Source of the DNA: Candidatus Altarchaeota archaeon
Lineage (GTDB): Archaea; Altiarchaeota; Altiarchaeia; JAFGQM01
Direction of reading: 5' to 3'
NCBI GenBank assembly: GCA_016935655.1
Contig: JAFGQM010000020.1
Location: 1-43,847 of the forward strand
Length of the DNA stretch: 43,847 nt
Below the pieces are notes generated by a model. That model ran no database searches. It was not told the origin of the DNA and was given only the letters and a program-made list of their open reading frames with translations. Below, one piece after another: positions 28,125-36,857 of this stretch (the stretch's first letter is position 1; the number at the start of each line of letters is the position of its first letter). A program made the translations under genes and the position numbers.

Positions 28125-28649
28125 CTACAGCGATTCCCCCAGCTCGTAAGCCTTTTTCAGATCCTCCTGTGAGACCTCGCCCTTCTCATAAGCTGTTGCC
28201 AGTACCCCACCGCCATACCCCAAGCCCAGGTAATCGAACGATTTTTTTAACATCTGTACCAGCGGCCTGCATGCTGAAGGGCCCTCCTCCGACGGGACCA
28301 CGATTACGGCCTTCTTACCCCCCAGCTTCCCGTTTTCGATGAACGGCCGCATCCTGTCGATGAGCATCTTCATCTGCCCAGCGGGGCCGTACCAGTAGAG
28401 GGGCGTGCCGAATACTATGACGTCTGCAGTCTGCAGTCTCGGGTACAGCCCCCGCATACCGTCTTCCAGGACGCACGTGCCCCCTGTCTTACAAGCGCGG
28501 CAGTCCAGGCACGGCTTTATAGTATAATCGTAAAGATAGATTTTCTCGGTAGTATGGCCATTTACACTACAGCCTTCCAAGACCCTCCCGACCAGCATGT
28601 CGGTGTTCCCCCCCTTCCGGGGGCTCCCGACCAACCCCAGCATCTTCAT
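28125..28649 (-). CDS. NADPH-dependent FMN reductase / iron-sulfur flavoprotein
   Basis: The 174-residue protein starts MKMLGLVGSPRKGGNTDMLV, the flavodoxin-like phosphate-binding loop. It continues with a cysteine cluster (CLDCRACKTGGTCV, about 47-60) of the type that binds an iron-sulfur cluster in multimeric flavodoxin-fold proteins. FGTPLYWYGPAGQMKMLIDRM is the second FMN-binding signature. It would move electrons between a ferredoxin and small acceptors. Starting at 28649 removes 17 unlikely residues. It is a single gene. Confidence 0.85.
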   Translation of the reverse strand: MKMLGLVGSPRKGGNTDMLVGRVLEGCSVNGHTTEKIYLYDYTIKPCLDCRACKTGGTCVLEDGMRGLYPRLQTADVIVFGTPLYWYGPAGQMKMLIDRMRPFIENGKLGGKKAVIVVPSEEGPSACRPLVQMLKKSFDYLGLGYGGGVLATAYEKGEVSQEDLKKAYELGESL

Positions 28650-28783
28650 TTTAAGGGATGGACATTGAGGCAGGTTTTTGACCAGTTGTCCAGATGACAC
28701 CTGAGCGCTGCCATACCCCGGTATATTTCAAAGGGCTTTTTCTTAAACCTTTGTCAAACTAAGCACCGACGGGGGTGCGGAAG

Positions 28784-29107
28784 ATGGAAAAAAAGGCTGA
28801 TTTCCTGAAGTCCAGCGGCTTCAAGATGAGGACAAACGCGAGTATCCTCATCTGGGGCGGATGGCTTGTTTTCCTTTTAGTGTACCTGTTCTTCGGAGGG
28901 GCCGGGAGCGTATGGGAGGCAATAGGCGTGATAATAGTCTCCTTAATAGTCGGCATAGTCCTGACTGCGCTGCTGTGGGCCTCCTGGGGTCTGAGGTTCG
29001 CGGCGGAGCATGCGGACTGGGAGTGCGGGGTGGAAGAGGGGATTAAAAAGCATATCGACGAGTACATAGACGGGAAAATCGACGAAAGGCTTAAGGGGAA
29101 AAAATGA
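28784..29107 (+). CDS. Two-helix membrane protein coupled to flavodoxin gene
   Basis: The 107-residue protein has two hydrophobic segments (about residues 18-38 and 44-66) and a charged, helical C-terminus (EEGIKKHIDEYIDGKIDERLKGKK). The family is not recognised. The stop overlaps the flavodoxin start (ATGA), so the two are translated together; a membrane partner for the flavodoxin is inference. GTG 28775 is an alternative start. Confidence 0.55.
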   Translation: MEKKADFLKSSGFKMRTNASILIWGGWLVFLLVYLFFGGAGSVWEAIGVIIVSLIVGIVLTALLWASWGLRFAAEHADWECGVEEGIKKHIDEYIDGKIDERLKGKK

Positions 29108-29547
29108 AGACTCTGATAATCTACCACTCAGAGCACCACATGAACACCGAGAAGGTGGCTAAGGCCATGGCAAAGGTGCTCGATGCTAAGTTGGTGAGGG
29201 TCGGGGATGCGAAGGCCGAGATGCTCAAGGACTACGACCTAATCGGTTTCGGGTCTGGCGTCTACGGGTTCAAACCCCACCAGGACATCGTTGGATTCGT
29301 CGAAAGCCTGCCCAAGATGAAGAAGAAGGCGTTCGTCTTCACGACCAGCGGGTCTGGGAAGGAGAAGTACACCGACAAGCTGAGGTGGCAACTCTCCGAG
29401 AAGGGCTTCGACCTGCTGGGATGCTTCACCTGCAAGGGCTTTTGCACATGGGGTCCGTTCAAGCTCTTCGGCGGCGGGGCCAAGGGTCACCCGGACGAGG
29501 GGGACCTTGAGAAGGCCAGGGAGTTCGCAGAGGGTTTGAAGGCCTGA
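29104..29547 (+). CDS. Flavodoxin family protein
   Basis: The 147-residue protein begins KTLIIYHSEHHMNTEKVAKAMAKVLDAKLV, with the flavodoxin phosphate-loop region slightly altered (SEHHMNT instead of T-x-T-G-N-T). FGSGVYGFKPHQDI and FTTSGSGKEKY fit the two FMN-contacting loops, and CFTCKGFCTWGPFKLFGGGAKGHPDEGDLEKAREFAE marks the subfamily. It carries electrons at low potential and could replace ferredoxin for the hydrogenase. It is cotranscribed with the membrane protein upstream. Confidence 0.83.
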   Translation: MKTLIIYHSEHHMNTEKVAKAMAKVLDAKLVRVGDAKAEMLKDYDLIGFGSGVYGFKPHQDIVGFVESLPKMKKKAFVFTTSGSGKEKYTDKLRWQLSEKGFDLLGCFTCKGFCTWGPFKLFGGGAKGHPDEGDLEKAREFAEGLKA

Positions 29548-29590
29548 ATTCTTTTTATTCCCAGTTTTATAATAAAGGGGCTTCCTGAAG

Positions 29591-30418
29591 ATGGACAAAA
29601 AAATAATACACTTGGTTATTGTTCTCATCGTAGCTTTGGTTCTTTTGGTGGTTTTGGTCTCGATGCGGCCGCAGGGTGAGAAACCTATAGGAGGGGACAA
29701 AGACGAACACGGTTGCCTTATCGCCGCTGGGTACAGCTGGTGCGAGCCGAAGCAGAAGTGCCTGAGGACCTGGGAGGAGCCGTGTGAAGAGGGGAATGCC
29801 TGCACAGACTCGGGCGGGACGATCGAGAAGGCGATGTGCTGCAAGTCGGCCGGCGATTTCCCGAACCTCTGTCTGATTGGGGCCTGCGGGTGCGGACCGG
29901 CTGACAGCCATGAGGTCGACATCTGCAACTGCGGGGAAGGCAAGTGCTGGGACGGCGAGGCGTGCGTAGTCATGGTCAACAGCTTTGGAGAGTGTGTTGC
30001 AGCGGGCTACCCCGTGATGGAGAGCTACCCGCGCCAATGCAGAACGCCAGACGGCAGGACATTTATTGAGGAGGTTGCTATCTGCGAGGACAGGTGCGGC
30101 GACGGATTCTGCGATGATATGGTCTGCTTGGGCGAGGGCTGTCCATGTGCAGAGACCCCCGAGAGCTGCCCCGAGGACTGTGCGGGTGAGGAAACTTGCG
30201 GTGAAATGAGTATAAGCGAGGCGATTGACATAGCGACTAACAGCGACTGCACAGCTGACGGTTCGTTGTTGGACACGCACTTCTGTAACGAGAACACCCG
30301 AACGTGGTGGATCGACCTGGACATAGAGCAGCCTGGCTGCGCTCCTGCCTGCGTCATCAACGTCGACACGGGAGAGGCGGAGATAAACTGGAGATGCACG
30401 GGGCTGATAGCCCCCTGA
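29591..30418 (+). CDS. Membrane-anchored cysteine-rich exported protein
   Basis: The 275-residue protein has an N-terminal signal anchor (IIHLVIVLIVALVLLVVLVSM). A first cysteine module follows (GCLIAAGYSWCEPKQKCLRTWEEPC), a dense central group (CGCGPADSHEVDICNCGEGKCWDGEACV), a second module (GECVAAGYPVMESYPRQCRTPDGRTFIEEV) and a CGDGFC..CP.DC repeat. The C-terminal ~60 residues form a small domain (EAIDIATNSDC...TRTWWIDL). GCxxAAGYxW modules are frequent in extracytoplasmic proteins of small archaea and bacteria; no enzyme site is seen. Confidence 0.7.
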   Translation: MDKKIIHLVIVLIVALVLLVVLVSMRPQGEKPIGGDKDEHGCLIAAGYSWCEPKQKCLRTWEEPCEEGNACTDSGGTIEKAMCCKSAGDFPNLCLIGACGCGPADSHEVDICNCGEGKCWDGEACVVMVNSFGECVAAGYPVMESYPRQCRTPDGRTFIEEVAICEDRCGDGFCDDMVCLGEGCPCAETPESCPEDCAGEETCGEMSISEAIDIATNSDCTADGSLLDTHFCNENTRTWWIDLDIEQPGCAPACVINVDTGEAEINWRCTGLIAP

Positions 30419-30423
30419 GAAGC

Positions 30424-30759
30424 ATGAAGTCCCCGATACATTTTCTGCACATGAGGAGGAGGAGGCAGTCGAAGTGCGACCCCTACCCGCACCCCCATCC
30501 CTGGATCAACCTCTTGGACAGAATAGTACTTGTTTGCGGTATCATAGGTCCTATGACCAGCATACCCCAAATAATGAGGGTCTTCATTGAGAAGGATGTA
30601 TCGGGAATCTCGGTCATCACATGGTTCCTCTTCGCCGTGTTCAACGTCCCCTGGATAATCTATGGCTATGTGCACAGGGAGAAACCGATCCTCATCGCAT
30701 ACATACTCTGGTTCATAACCAACTCCGCCGTTGTCATCGGCGTCCTCATCCATTCATGA
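30424..30759 (+). CDS. PQ-loop / SemiSWEET-like membrane protein
   Basis: The 111-residue protein has a His/Pro-rich N-terminus (KCDPYPHPHPW) and then three helices (about 34-50, 60-82, 88-108) with GPMTSIPQIMRVFIEKDVSGISVITW, the PQ-loop signature. Single three-helix units of this kind work as dimers and carry sugars or other small solutes. The start at ATG 30424 is 5 bases after the preceding stop, so it may be co-transcribed with the exported protein. Confidence 0.8.
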   Translation: MKSPIHFLHMRRRRQSKCDPYPHPHPWINLLDRIVLVCGIIGPMTSIPQIMRVFIEKDVSGISVITWFLFAVFNVPWIIYGYVHREKPILIAYILWFITNSAVVIGVLIHS

Positions 30760-30829
30760 GGGGGTGTGCCGAGCAATCCGTTTTTATTTACCAGCTTTGG
30801 AAATATGCACGCGGAGTTTTCCGTGGCTG

Positions 30830-31027
30830 ATGAAAATGGAAGGAACAGTTAAATGGTTTAACGAGCGAAAGGGCTATGGCTTTGTCGAAGGTGAGGACGG
30901 AAACGACTATTTCGTGCACCACACTGCGCTTGCAGGAGGCGTGCGCATAAACGACGGCGACGCCGTGTCCTTCGAACCTGTTGAGACGGATAGAGGAAAA
31001 CAGGCCCAGAAGGTTAAAAAGAAATAG
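30830..31027 (+). CDS. cspA: Cold-shock protein (CspA family), second copy
   Basis: The 65-residue protein (MKMEGTVKWFNERKGYGF) is a single cold-shock domain closely similar to the one at 26272, with intact KGYGFVEGED and DYFVHHTAL motifs. A short insertion in the middle (GGVRIN) and a Lys-rich end (AQKVKKK) distinguish it. ATG 30836 is an alternative start. The DNA words GTTAAATGGTTTAACGAGCG and GTGAGGACGGAAACGACTA are shared between the two genes, so duplication was fairly recent or conversion occurs. Confidence 0.9.
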   Translation: MKMEGTVKWFNERKGYGFVEGEDGNDYFVHHTALAGGVRINDGDAVSFEPVETDRGKQAQKVKKK

Positions 31028-31093
31028 CTTGATTTCTTTTTGAAATCGATTTGCTTTTGGTAGTAAGTTCTATTTATTTTTACTTAGATGGCG

Positions 31094-31843
31094 TCAGTGC
31101 CCCAACCCACCATGGGCCATGATCTTAATCGCCAGCATTAGCAAGACGCCCACCACGAAAAACATAAACGCGAGGATGGCCTTGCTCAGCTTTGGTTCCT
31201 TGTGCAATTCGGGTATCAGATCCGAGGCGGCTATGTACATGAAACCTCCGGCCGCGAACGGCAGCATAAGGAAGCGTAGCTCCTCACTGAACCAGAAGAA
31301 GCCTATCAGACCCCCCAGGACCGCGGTTAGCTGGGAGATGAAGTTGTAGAGGAGTGCCCGGGTCTTCTTCATGCCTCCATGTAGGAGGACAGCGAAGTCG
31401 CCGAACTCCTGCGGTATCTCGTGGGCCAGTATCAAAAAGGAGGTGATGAACCCCAGGCTGATATCGGTCAAGAACGCGGCCGCTATGACCAATCCATCTA
31501 TGAGGTTGTGGATGCCGTCACCGAAGAGTATCAGATAGCTGTAGACGTGGACATCGCACTTGCCCTCGTGGCAGTGGTGCCAATGCAGCAGCCTCTCTAT
31601 CAGAAAGAACGCGGAGAAACCCCCTATGAAGAGGAGCATCGAGGTGTCGACGTCCAAGGCCTCGAAGGACTCGGACAGTAGATGCAACAGACTGCCGCTT
31701 ATCATCGTCCCCGCGGAGAAGGCGATTAGAACGAACAATACCCTATTCAGGGTCTTGTCGCTGAGGCCCAGGGTCAAGGCACCGACAAACGCGACCAGCC
31801 CGTCGAGGGTCGTAACCAGGAGGATCCAGAACAGTTCGTACAT
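31094..31843 (-). CDS. ZIP-family divalent metal transporter
   Basis: The 249-residue protein has about eight membrane helices and both metal-site helices of the ZIP family: GIHNLIDGLVIAAAF (HNxxDG) and ILAHEIPQEFGDFAVLLHGG (HEIPQE). A histidine-rich loop (HWHHCHEGKCDVH) between helices 3 and 4 would be the cytoplasmic or extracellular metal-collecting segment. It imports Zn2+, Fe2+ or Mn2+; which one cannot be told. It is a single gene, convergent with the cold-shock gene. Confidence 0.9.
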   Translation of the reverse strand: MYELFWILLVTTLDGLVAFVGALTLGLSDKTLNRVLFVLIAFSAGTMISGSLLHLLSESFEALDVDTSMLLFIGGFSAFFLIERLLHWHHCHEGKCDVHVYSYLILFGDGIHNLIDGLVIAAAFLTDISLGFITSFLILAHEIPQEFGDFAVLLHGGMKKTRALLYNFISQLTAVLGGLIGFFWFSEELRFLMLPFAAGGFMYIAASDLIPELHKEPKLSKAILAFMFFVVGVLLMLAIKIMAHGGLGH

Positions 31844-31889
31844 CGTTGGATTTAGACCGGCTAGGGATAAAAACCGCCCAGGAGGATGG

Positions 31890-34800
31890 CTACTTGAAGC
31901 AATCGTTGAAGTCGCCGCCCGCCTGCAGGCAGAAGTCCCTCAGACCGTCGTTGGCCCAGATCTGCGCCTCCTGCGCATACTTCTGGGCGTTCTCCGGGTC
32001 GCTGCATCTTGCTGCGGGATCGGGGTTGCAGAAGCTCTCAGCAGCCTGCTGGTACAGCTTCGCTATCTCCAGGCTGCCACCGGCTATGCTCTCCTCCGTG
32101 CATCCTACGCTTATACAAATCCCGTCAAGCTTGTCTACACGTGCCTGGCTCTTCGCTATCCATTCCCTCGCAACGCTGTCTTCCTCGGACACCCTGTAGA
32201 CCCCGCGTAGCAGGAGTGGGACGTCGATTGCATCGCAGGTCGGGCAGAGGTCGTGGATGGAGCCCCTTCTGATGAGCCAGTATGTGTTGGGTATCTCCTT
32301 CCTGCCGCACAGACCCTCGGCTACCGCTGATAGGTCGCCCGCCAAGGTGTCGAAATCGGTGGCGTAATAATCGCCGTCGCTCGCTATCGCCTTCAGGTTT
32401 GTTTCCTTAATGTTATCCCCGATCCCGAAGGCTATGATCCTCACTCCTTTCGCCTTGATTTCTTCAGCGTCCTTGACGGCCTCCGCGACCGCTGCTGCCT
32501 CGGTGTCTGTTGTCGGCCCGTCGCCATACCGGTTCGGGTTGCCGTCAGAGGCGAAGATGTACATATCGGGTATGCCCCGCCTGTTGTCGAACAGGTTGTG
32601 CGCTTTCTCCAATGCGTCCTCCCAGTTGGTAAAACCTCCTGTGGTCGAAGCGTCTATTGCTTTCTCTATGTCATTGATGTCTGATGTGTAGTCCTGGCGC
32701 ACGGTGGCTATGGTATCGAAGTCCACAACGGCTATCTGGGTAAGCGTGTTGGGCAGGAACTTGTCGACGAAGCCCTTGAAGGCGTCCTTCATCTGCTGCA
32801 GTTTCGCATTACTTATGCTCCCAGAGCTGTCCATTATCAAAACCATGTCGAACCCACAGGAATGCTCCGGGCTGGTCGCCTTCACGGTGGCTTTGCAACC
32901 GTCGAAACCGGAATTCACTGCCATGGCCAGACCACCCACTATAACGCGTAGGTTGCAGCAGCTGTGGAACCGAAAGGTGAATGGGTCGTTAGGGGTCATC
33001 GCCGGCACTACGCAGCTCTGGGCGTCATAACCATCGACTGTGAAGACCCATGGAACCGGGAAGGGACAATGGAAGGTTGACTTGTCCATGAAGTCTATGT
33101 CGAACGTGTAGCTGTCGGCCACGTACCACCAGCGGCCGAAGAACTTACCGTCGTATCTGCATTCCAACGGGACGGTCTTGCAGGTGCAGTTGGGGTCGCC
33201 GTCCAAAGCCGTGGGCAGCATGTCGCAGGCCTCGGCTGTAGCGCAGTATGATAAATCGTCCGTGTCGCATTCTTCAATGCCATCGTTATTGGGTCCTCCC
33301 GTCCCCACCTCATTCGGGCGTTGGACGATTCCGTCGCCGCAGCGTGTAAGTGTGGAAGCTACGCAGGTGCAGTTGGAGCTGCCGTCCACGCTGGCGGGCA
33401 GCATGTCGCAGACTTGCCCCGGGGCGCAGTAGGATAAGTCATCTGTGTCGCAGTCCTCCGTGCCTTGGCCATCGATGCCTCCCGTCCCCACCTCGTTCGG
33501 GCGTTGGACGATTCCGTCGCCGCAGCGTGTAGGTGGCGGGGGCGAGCAGGTGCAGTTGGGGTCGCCGTCCAAAGCCGTGGGCAGCATGTCGCATACCTCG
33601 CCGATCTGGCAGTACGTGAGGTCGTTCAGGTCGCACTCCTCGTTCCCGTCCTCCAGCGGGCCTCCCGTCCCCACCTCGTTCGGGCGTTGGACGATTCCGT
33701 CGCCGCAGCGTGTAGCTGTGGGCATACAGAACCTGACCTCCTCGACCGTGGGGCCCCTATCCGACTCCCCCTTGAGTATAAGGGTATACTGAGCGTATCT
33801 GCCCCTAGCGGTCATAGGCTCACCGGAGGCAAAGGGGCCCTGCCAGGCGACGCCAGACAAGGTCGAGCTCTCGCCGGCGCGGAAGTAGACCCCTATGATC
33901 TCACTACTGGAAGAGACCCCATCCCACTCTAGATTGCCCCACTCCGCCCCTCTTCGCCCGCTGTCAAAGATCGATGACACGAGGACGCCGTTTTCCCCCA
34001 CTGGCTCCTCTCCCTCGCCGGGCGACTTGTCATAGCACTGCGGTATGCCCGGAGGAGGGTTCTTCGTTATCCTATAGGCATCGAAGTGGACGCTCTCATA
34101 CGGGCCTGTGAAGCGTATACGGTTGTCCCCAGAGTTGAAGGTAAAGGTGGTAGGATAGTGGCAGGACCACCAGATTTTACCAGAGCTCACGTGATTTGGG
34201 TCGAAGCTTTCCTGGCGCTCGCCGTTTACGGTGGTACGCACATACTCGTTTGATTGGCTGACGCCACTGTATTCGCCATCAATCCACACATAATACTCCC
34301 CAGCCGCCGGGATGTCCGCCGGCACATTTACTATAATCTCTATCGCACCCCCTCCGTATAAGACATCATTGCCGGAATTGGGCGGTAGCCTCAACTCCTC
34401 GTTATGCTCCGGTTCGAAAAGGAGGTCCCAGGCAGCTTCCACAAGGCCCACCTCACGGCCGTCCGAATTTTCACAACCGCCGTAGGTGTGGAAACCCGCA
34501 TCGTTTACATAATGGTGGGGATACCAAATCGGGTCCTCGCCCTTGCACCGGCTGTCACAGCCTTTCCCACTGGGTGCCACACAATTCCATCCCTTCCCGG
34601 TGCCGTCGACAATCGCCCTCCATCCGGAGTCGTAGCCGAACACTGGCCCGCCGGTGGGCTTCTCAACCCTGGCCACCTCCCCGACCCGCGAGATGTCGAT
34701 GAACCCGTTGTCGGAGAGGTACTTCCTCTCGTCGGCCCACGACTCCTGCCCCAGGCCGGCGACCCAGTCGGTCTGGCCCCAGATGAGCTGGCCACTGTCG

Positions 34801-35816
34801 CATTTTATCTCCGGCTCCTCATAGCACTTGCACTGCTTCGAAGAATCCGGAGGTCCGCAGACCTTGTCTGGCCTGCATCTGTAGTTTGCCTGCTGCTCGG
34901 TGCCGTCGCACTCCACCCAGCTGGGCTCATCATCCCCCTCCCAGATGCCGTTGCAGCCCGCCCTGTATATTATCTCGGCCTCGTCGCTTGCGGGCGGGCC
35001 GGCCTCGATGCCGTCATGGGGCGTCACCACACATTCCCATATCTCGCCGGCGCTAGTGAGCTTGTAGGATATCGTATAGCTGGTGTCGACGACCCCCGCG
35101 ATCCCCAATTCCGCCTGCTCCACGCCGTCCTTGCTCCACTTGTAGGTATATGTGACCGTGTCGCCCTGCGGATCTATCGTCTCAGTCACCCTGCAGGTCA
35201 GATCCTGGTCCTGGTAGGCGGGGTTCGGCGTGACCTCGACCTTGATTGTTGGCGGGTCGTTGCAGGGGCGTGTGGTGGGGATGTTCTCGCAGACCCTGCC
35301 TGGGGTGGTCGACCATCGGACCTCCTCAGCCACTTGGACGTGGTTGAAGCTGCAGGCGGACCATTTAAGGACCTCGCTGATATAGTGACAGGTGTATTCG
35401 CAATCGCAGTTCGAGTTGCATTCGACCGTGACCGGCCAGTCGGCTTGGCATATGCCCATGTCCGTACCGTCGCAGTCCTCGCCGGTCTCCCTCTTGTTGT
35501 TGCCGCAGTCTTCTTGAGGAGGAGGTGGCGGGGGTTCCTCACTAGACCTGCAGAGGGCTCGATACGGGTAATTGGGAGCGGACGAGAGATACCAGCTGCA
35601 TCGCCAGTGTGAATCGAACCAGCCCCCATCGGGGGGCGCGATTTCGGGGGGCAGATATTCCTGTATCTTTATACACTCCTCACCATAGCGTGCGCAGACC
35701 TGGTCACCGTTGCCCGACATAAAGGTTCTCCACGTGTCTGCCGCAAAAGCCAGCGGTATGGTTAGGAGCAAAAGACCAAACAGTGCTGTTCCCTTTATAT
35801 ATCTCGTTTTGTTCAT
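31890..35816 (-). CDS. Giant exported cysteine-rich surface protein with vWA domain
   Basis: The 1308-residue protein has a signal peptide (MNKTRYIKGTALFGLLLLTIPLAFA). An Ig-like domain (PTIKVEVTPNPAYQDQDLTCRV) and a carbohydrate-binding-like beta region (GEYYVWIDGEYSG) follow. Three near-identical cysteine repeats (RCGDGIVQRPNEVGTGG, about residues 700-840) come next, and then a von Willebrand A domain (about 985-1180) with a complete MIDAS site (DSSGS, a Thr in GGFTNW, ASDGN). The last ~120 residues are helical. It probably mediates adhesion or host-cell contact. The start overlaps the anchor-protein gene upstream by ATGA. Confidence 0.78.
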   Translation of the reverse strand: MNKTRYIKGTALFGLLLLTIPLAFAADTWRTFMSGNGDQVCARYGEECIKIQEYLPPEIAPPDGGWFDSHWRCSWYLSSAPNYPYRALCRSSEEPPPPPPQEDCGNNKRETGEDCDGTDMGICQADWPVTVECNSNCDCEYTCHYISEVLKWSACSFNHVQVAEEVRWSTTPGRVCENIPTTRPCNDPPTIKVEVTPNPAYQDQDLTCRVTETIDPQGDTVTYTYKWSKDGVEQAELGIAGVVDTSYTISYKLTSAGEIWECVVTPHDGIEAGPPASDEAEIIYRAGCNGIWEGDDEPSWVECDGTEQQANYRCRPDKVCGPPDSSKQCKCYEEPEIKCDSGQLIWGQTDWVAGLGQESWADERKYLSDNGFIDISRVGEVARVEKPTGGPVFGYDSGWRAIVDGTGKGWNCVAPSGKGCDSRCKGEDPIWYPHHYVNDAGFHTYGGCENSDGREVGLVEAAWDLLFEPEHNEELRLPPNSGNDVLYGGGAIEIIVNVPADIPAAGEYYVWIDGEYSGVSQSNEYVRTTVNGERQESFDPNHVSSGKIWWSCHYPTTFTFNSGDNRIRFTGPYESVHFDAYRITKNPPPGIPQCYDKSPGEGEEPVGENGVLVSSIFDSGRRGAEWGNLEWDGVSSSSEIIGVYFRAGESSTLSGVAWQGPFASGEPMTARGRYAQYTLILKGESDRGPTVEEVRFCMPTATRCGDGIVQRPNEVGTGGPLEDGNEECDLNDLTYCQIGEVCDMLPTALDGDPNCTCSPPPPTRCGDGIVQRPNEVGTGGIDGQGTEDCDTDDLSYCAPGQVCDMLPASVDGSSNCTCVASTLTRCGDGIVQRPNEVGTGGPNNDGIEECDTDDLSYCATAEACDMLPTALDGDPNCTCKTVPLECRYDGKFFGRWWYVADSYTFDIDFMDKSTFHCPFPVPWVFTVDGYDAQSCVVPAMTPNDPFTFRFHSCCNLRVIVGGLAMAVNSGFDGCKATVKATSPEHSCGFDMVLIMDSSGSISNAKLQQMKDAFKGFVDKFLPNTLTQIAVVDFDTIATVRQDYTSDINDIEKAIDASTTGGFTNWEDALEKAHNLFDNRRGIPDMYIFASDGNPNRYGDGPTTDTEAAAVAEAVKDAEEIKAKGVRIIAFGIGDNIKETNLKAIASDGDYYATDFDTLAGDLSAVAEGLCGRKEIPNTYWLIRRGSIHDLCPTCDAIDVPLLLRGVYRVSEEDSVAREWIAKSQARVDKLDGICISVGCTEESIAGGSLEIAKLYQQAAESFCNPDPAARCSDPENAQKYAQEAQIWANDGLRDFCLQAGGDFNDCFK
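33299..33714 (-). repeat. Three tandem ~183-bp coding repeats in the vWA protein
   Basis: A 50-base block starting CCCGTCCCCACCTCRTTCGG recurs almost unchanged at about 33299, 33481 and 33664, together with flanking blocks such as TCCAAAGCCGTGGGCAGCAT. Each repeat encodes one cysteine module. The DNA identity is much higher than needed for the protein, so recent duplication or gene conversion is likely. Confidence 0.8.
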
Positions 35817-36193
35817 TTTATCTGGGAGGCGCCGCTCATGACGACAGATTTGCAGGCGTCCTTGATGACAACGTCCGATATCTCGAAGCAAAGGCTGGCG
35901 TCCAGGGTCCCTATGGCCCGCTCATAAGTCACTATGTCGTCTACGGCGGCCTCGCATTTTTCCCTCTTCGCCTTGTCCTCGATGCATCCGCAGGTCTTCG
36001 AATACTTGTTTTCCACAGCGTTAACGTGAGCCTCGTAGTCGTTCGGGAAGTCGCAGATCTTCTCAGGAGGGGGTATCACGTGTCGCTCTGGCTTCTCCCC
36101 CAGGGGGACCAGTAGCAGGATAACCAGGATCGCAACGGCTACGACGAAGATCGCGATAGGAACCTTGGGCCATTTCTTCACGTCAGGGGCCAT
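35813..36193 (-). CDS. Single-pass membrane protein upstream of vWA protein
   Basis: The 126-residue protein has one hydrophobic helix (about residues 11-30) and then an outside domain with cysteines (EKICDFPNDYEAHV, TCGCIEDKAKREKCEAAVDD, CFEISDVVIKDACKSVV) that look like a helical disulfide-linked bundle. The family is not recognised. It is the first gene of a two-gene operon and overlaps the vWA gene by ATGA, so it may anchor or secrete its partner. A TATA-like TTAAAGACCTAGAC stretch is upstream. Confidence 0.6.
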   Translation of the reverse strand: MAPDVKKWPKVPIAIFVVAVAILVILLLVPLGEKPERHVIPPPEKICDFPNDYEAHVNAVENKYSKTCGCIEDKAKREKCEAAVDDIVTYERAIGTLDASLCFEISDVVIKDACKSVVMSGASQIK

Positions 36194-36264
36194 TATTTAC
36201 ACATTATAAGAATGTCTAGGTCTTTAAAAATCAGGGGGGTTGGGGGGGGCTGCGTGTGGCAGCC

Positions 36265-36750
36265 CTAGCTCTCTACCAACGGCACTTCCGGCCGGTGGAC
36301 CGGGGAATCAAGAACAATACTGGAGCTGATCCGGGTCACGCCCTTGAGGTATTGTATCTTGTCCACTAGGAGGCTTCTCAGCGAGTCTATGCTCCTAGCC
36401 CTCACCTTCAGTAACATATCTGTATCCCCGGTCACGTTGTGGGCTTCTATGACCTCGGGTATGGACTTGAGCTCCTGGTTGAACCTGATGACATCAAGAG
36501 TGGGGTGGTCGAGGGTTACGTTTACCAAGGCGAGCACCTCGTAGTCGAGCTTCTTGGGGTTTAGGACGGCTGTGAAGCCCTCTATCACGCCTAGCTTTAA
36601 CATGCGCGAGACCCGCTCATGCACCGTGGCGCCCGAAAGACCGAGGTTGCGCGCTATCTCCAGGAACGGCGTGCGCGCGTTCTTCTGAAGGACCCTCAGT
36701 ATCTCCAGGTCCTTCCCGTCAATCTGTAGGTTTTCCCCTCGTTTTGCCAT
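36265..36750 (-). CDS. Lrp/AsnC-family transcription regulator
   Basis: The 161-residue protein has an N-terminal helix-turn-helix (IDGKDLEILRVLQKNARTPFLEIARNLGLSGATVHERVSRMLKLGVIEGF, about residues 10-60). A RAM ligand-binding domain follows (LVNVTLDHPTLDVIRFNQELKSIPEVIEAHNVTGDTDMLLKVRARSIDSL). The NVTGDTDML stretch is the standard effector-binding loop. It probably senses an amino acid. The divergent trpEG operon begins 107 bases away, so control of tryptophan synthesis is likely. The start MAKRGEN is preferred; ATG 36774 is possible. Confidence 0.9.
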   Translation of the reverse strand: MAKRGENLQIDGKDLEILRVLQKNARTPFLEIARNLGLSGATVHERVSRMLKLGVIEGFTAVLNPKKLDYEVLALVNVTLDHPTLDVIRFNQELKSIPEVIEAHNVTGDTDMLLKVRARSIDSLRSLLVDKIQYLKGVTRISSSIVLDSPVHRPEVPLVES

Positions 36751-36774
36751 ATATTTCTGATAATTATTAGGCAA

Positions 36775-36857
36775 AGTATAAAAATTACTAACAAATATTT
36801 AGGAAAAAGGCTGATTCTAAATAGATTTTTAATAATAATGGTTTAAAATATGAAAAA
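36775..36857. promoter_or_regulatory. Divergent promoter region lrp / trpE
   Basis: On the minus strand AATTTTTATAC (36776-36786) is the likely TATA box for the regulator. On the plus strand ATTTTTAATAATAA (36822-36836) lies about 25-35 bases before the trpE ATG. AATATTTAGG and CTAAATAG between them form an imperfect inverted pair that an Lrp dimer could bind. Confidence 0.45.

Noticed and set aside
34404..35612. A 402-residue open frame on the plus strand opposite the vWA gene.
   Set aside because: The minus-strand frame has a signal peptide, cysteine modules and a vWA domain; the opposite frame is a compositional shadow without recognisable motifs.
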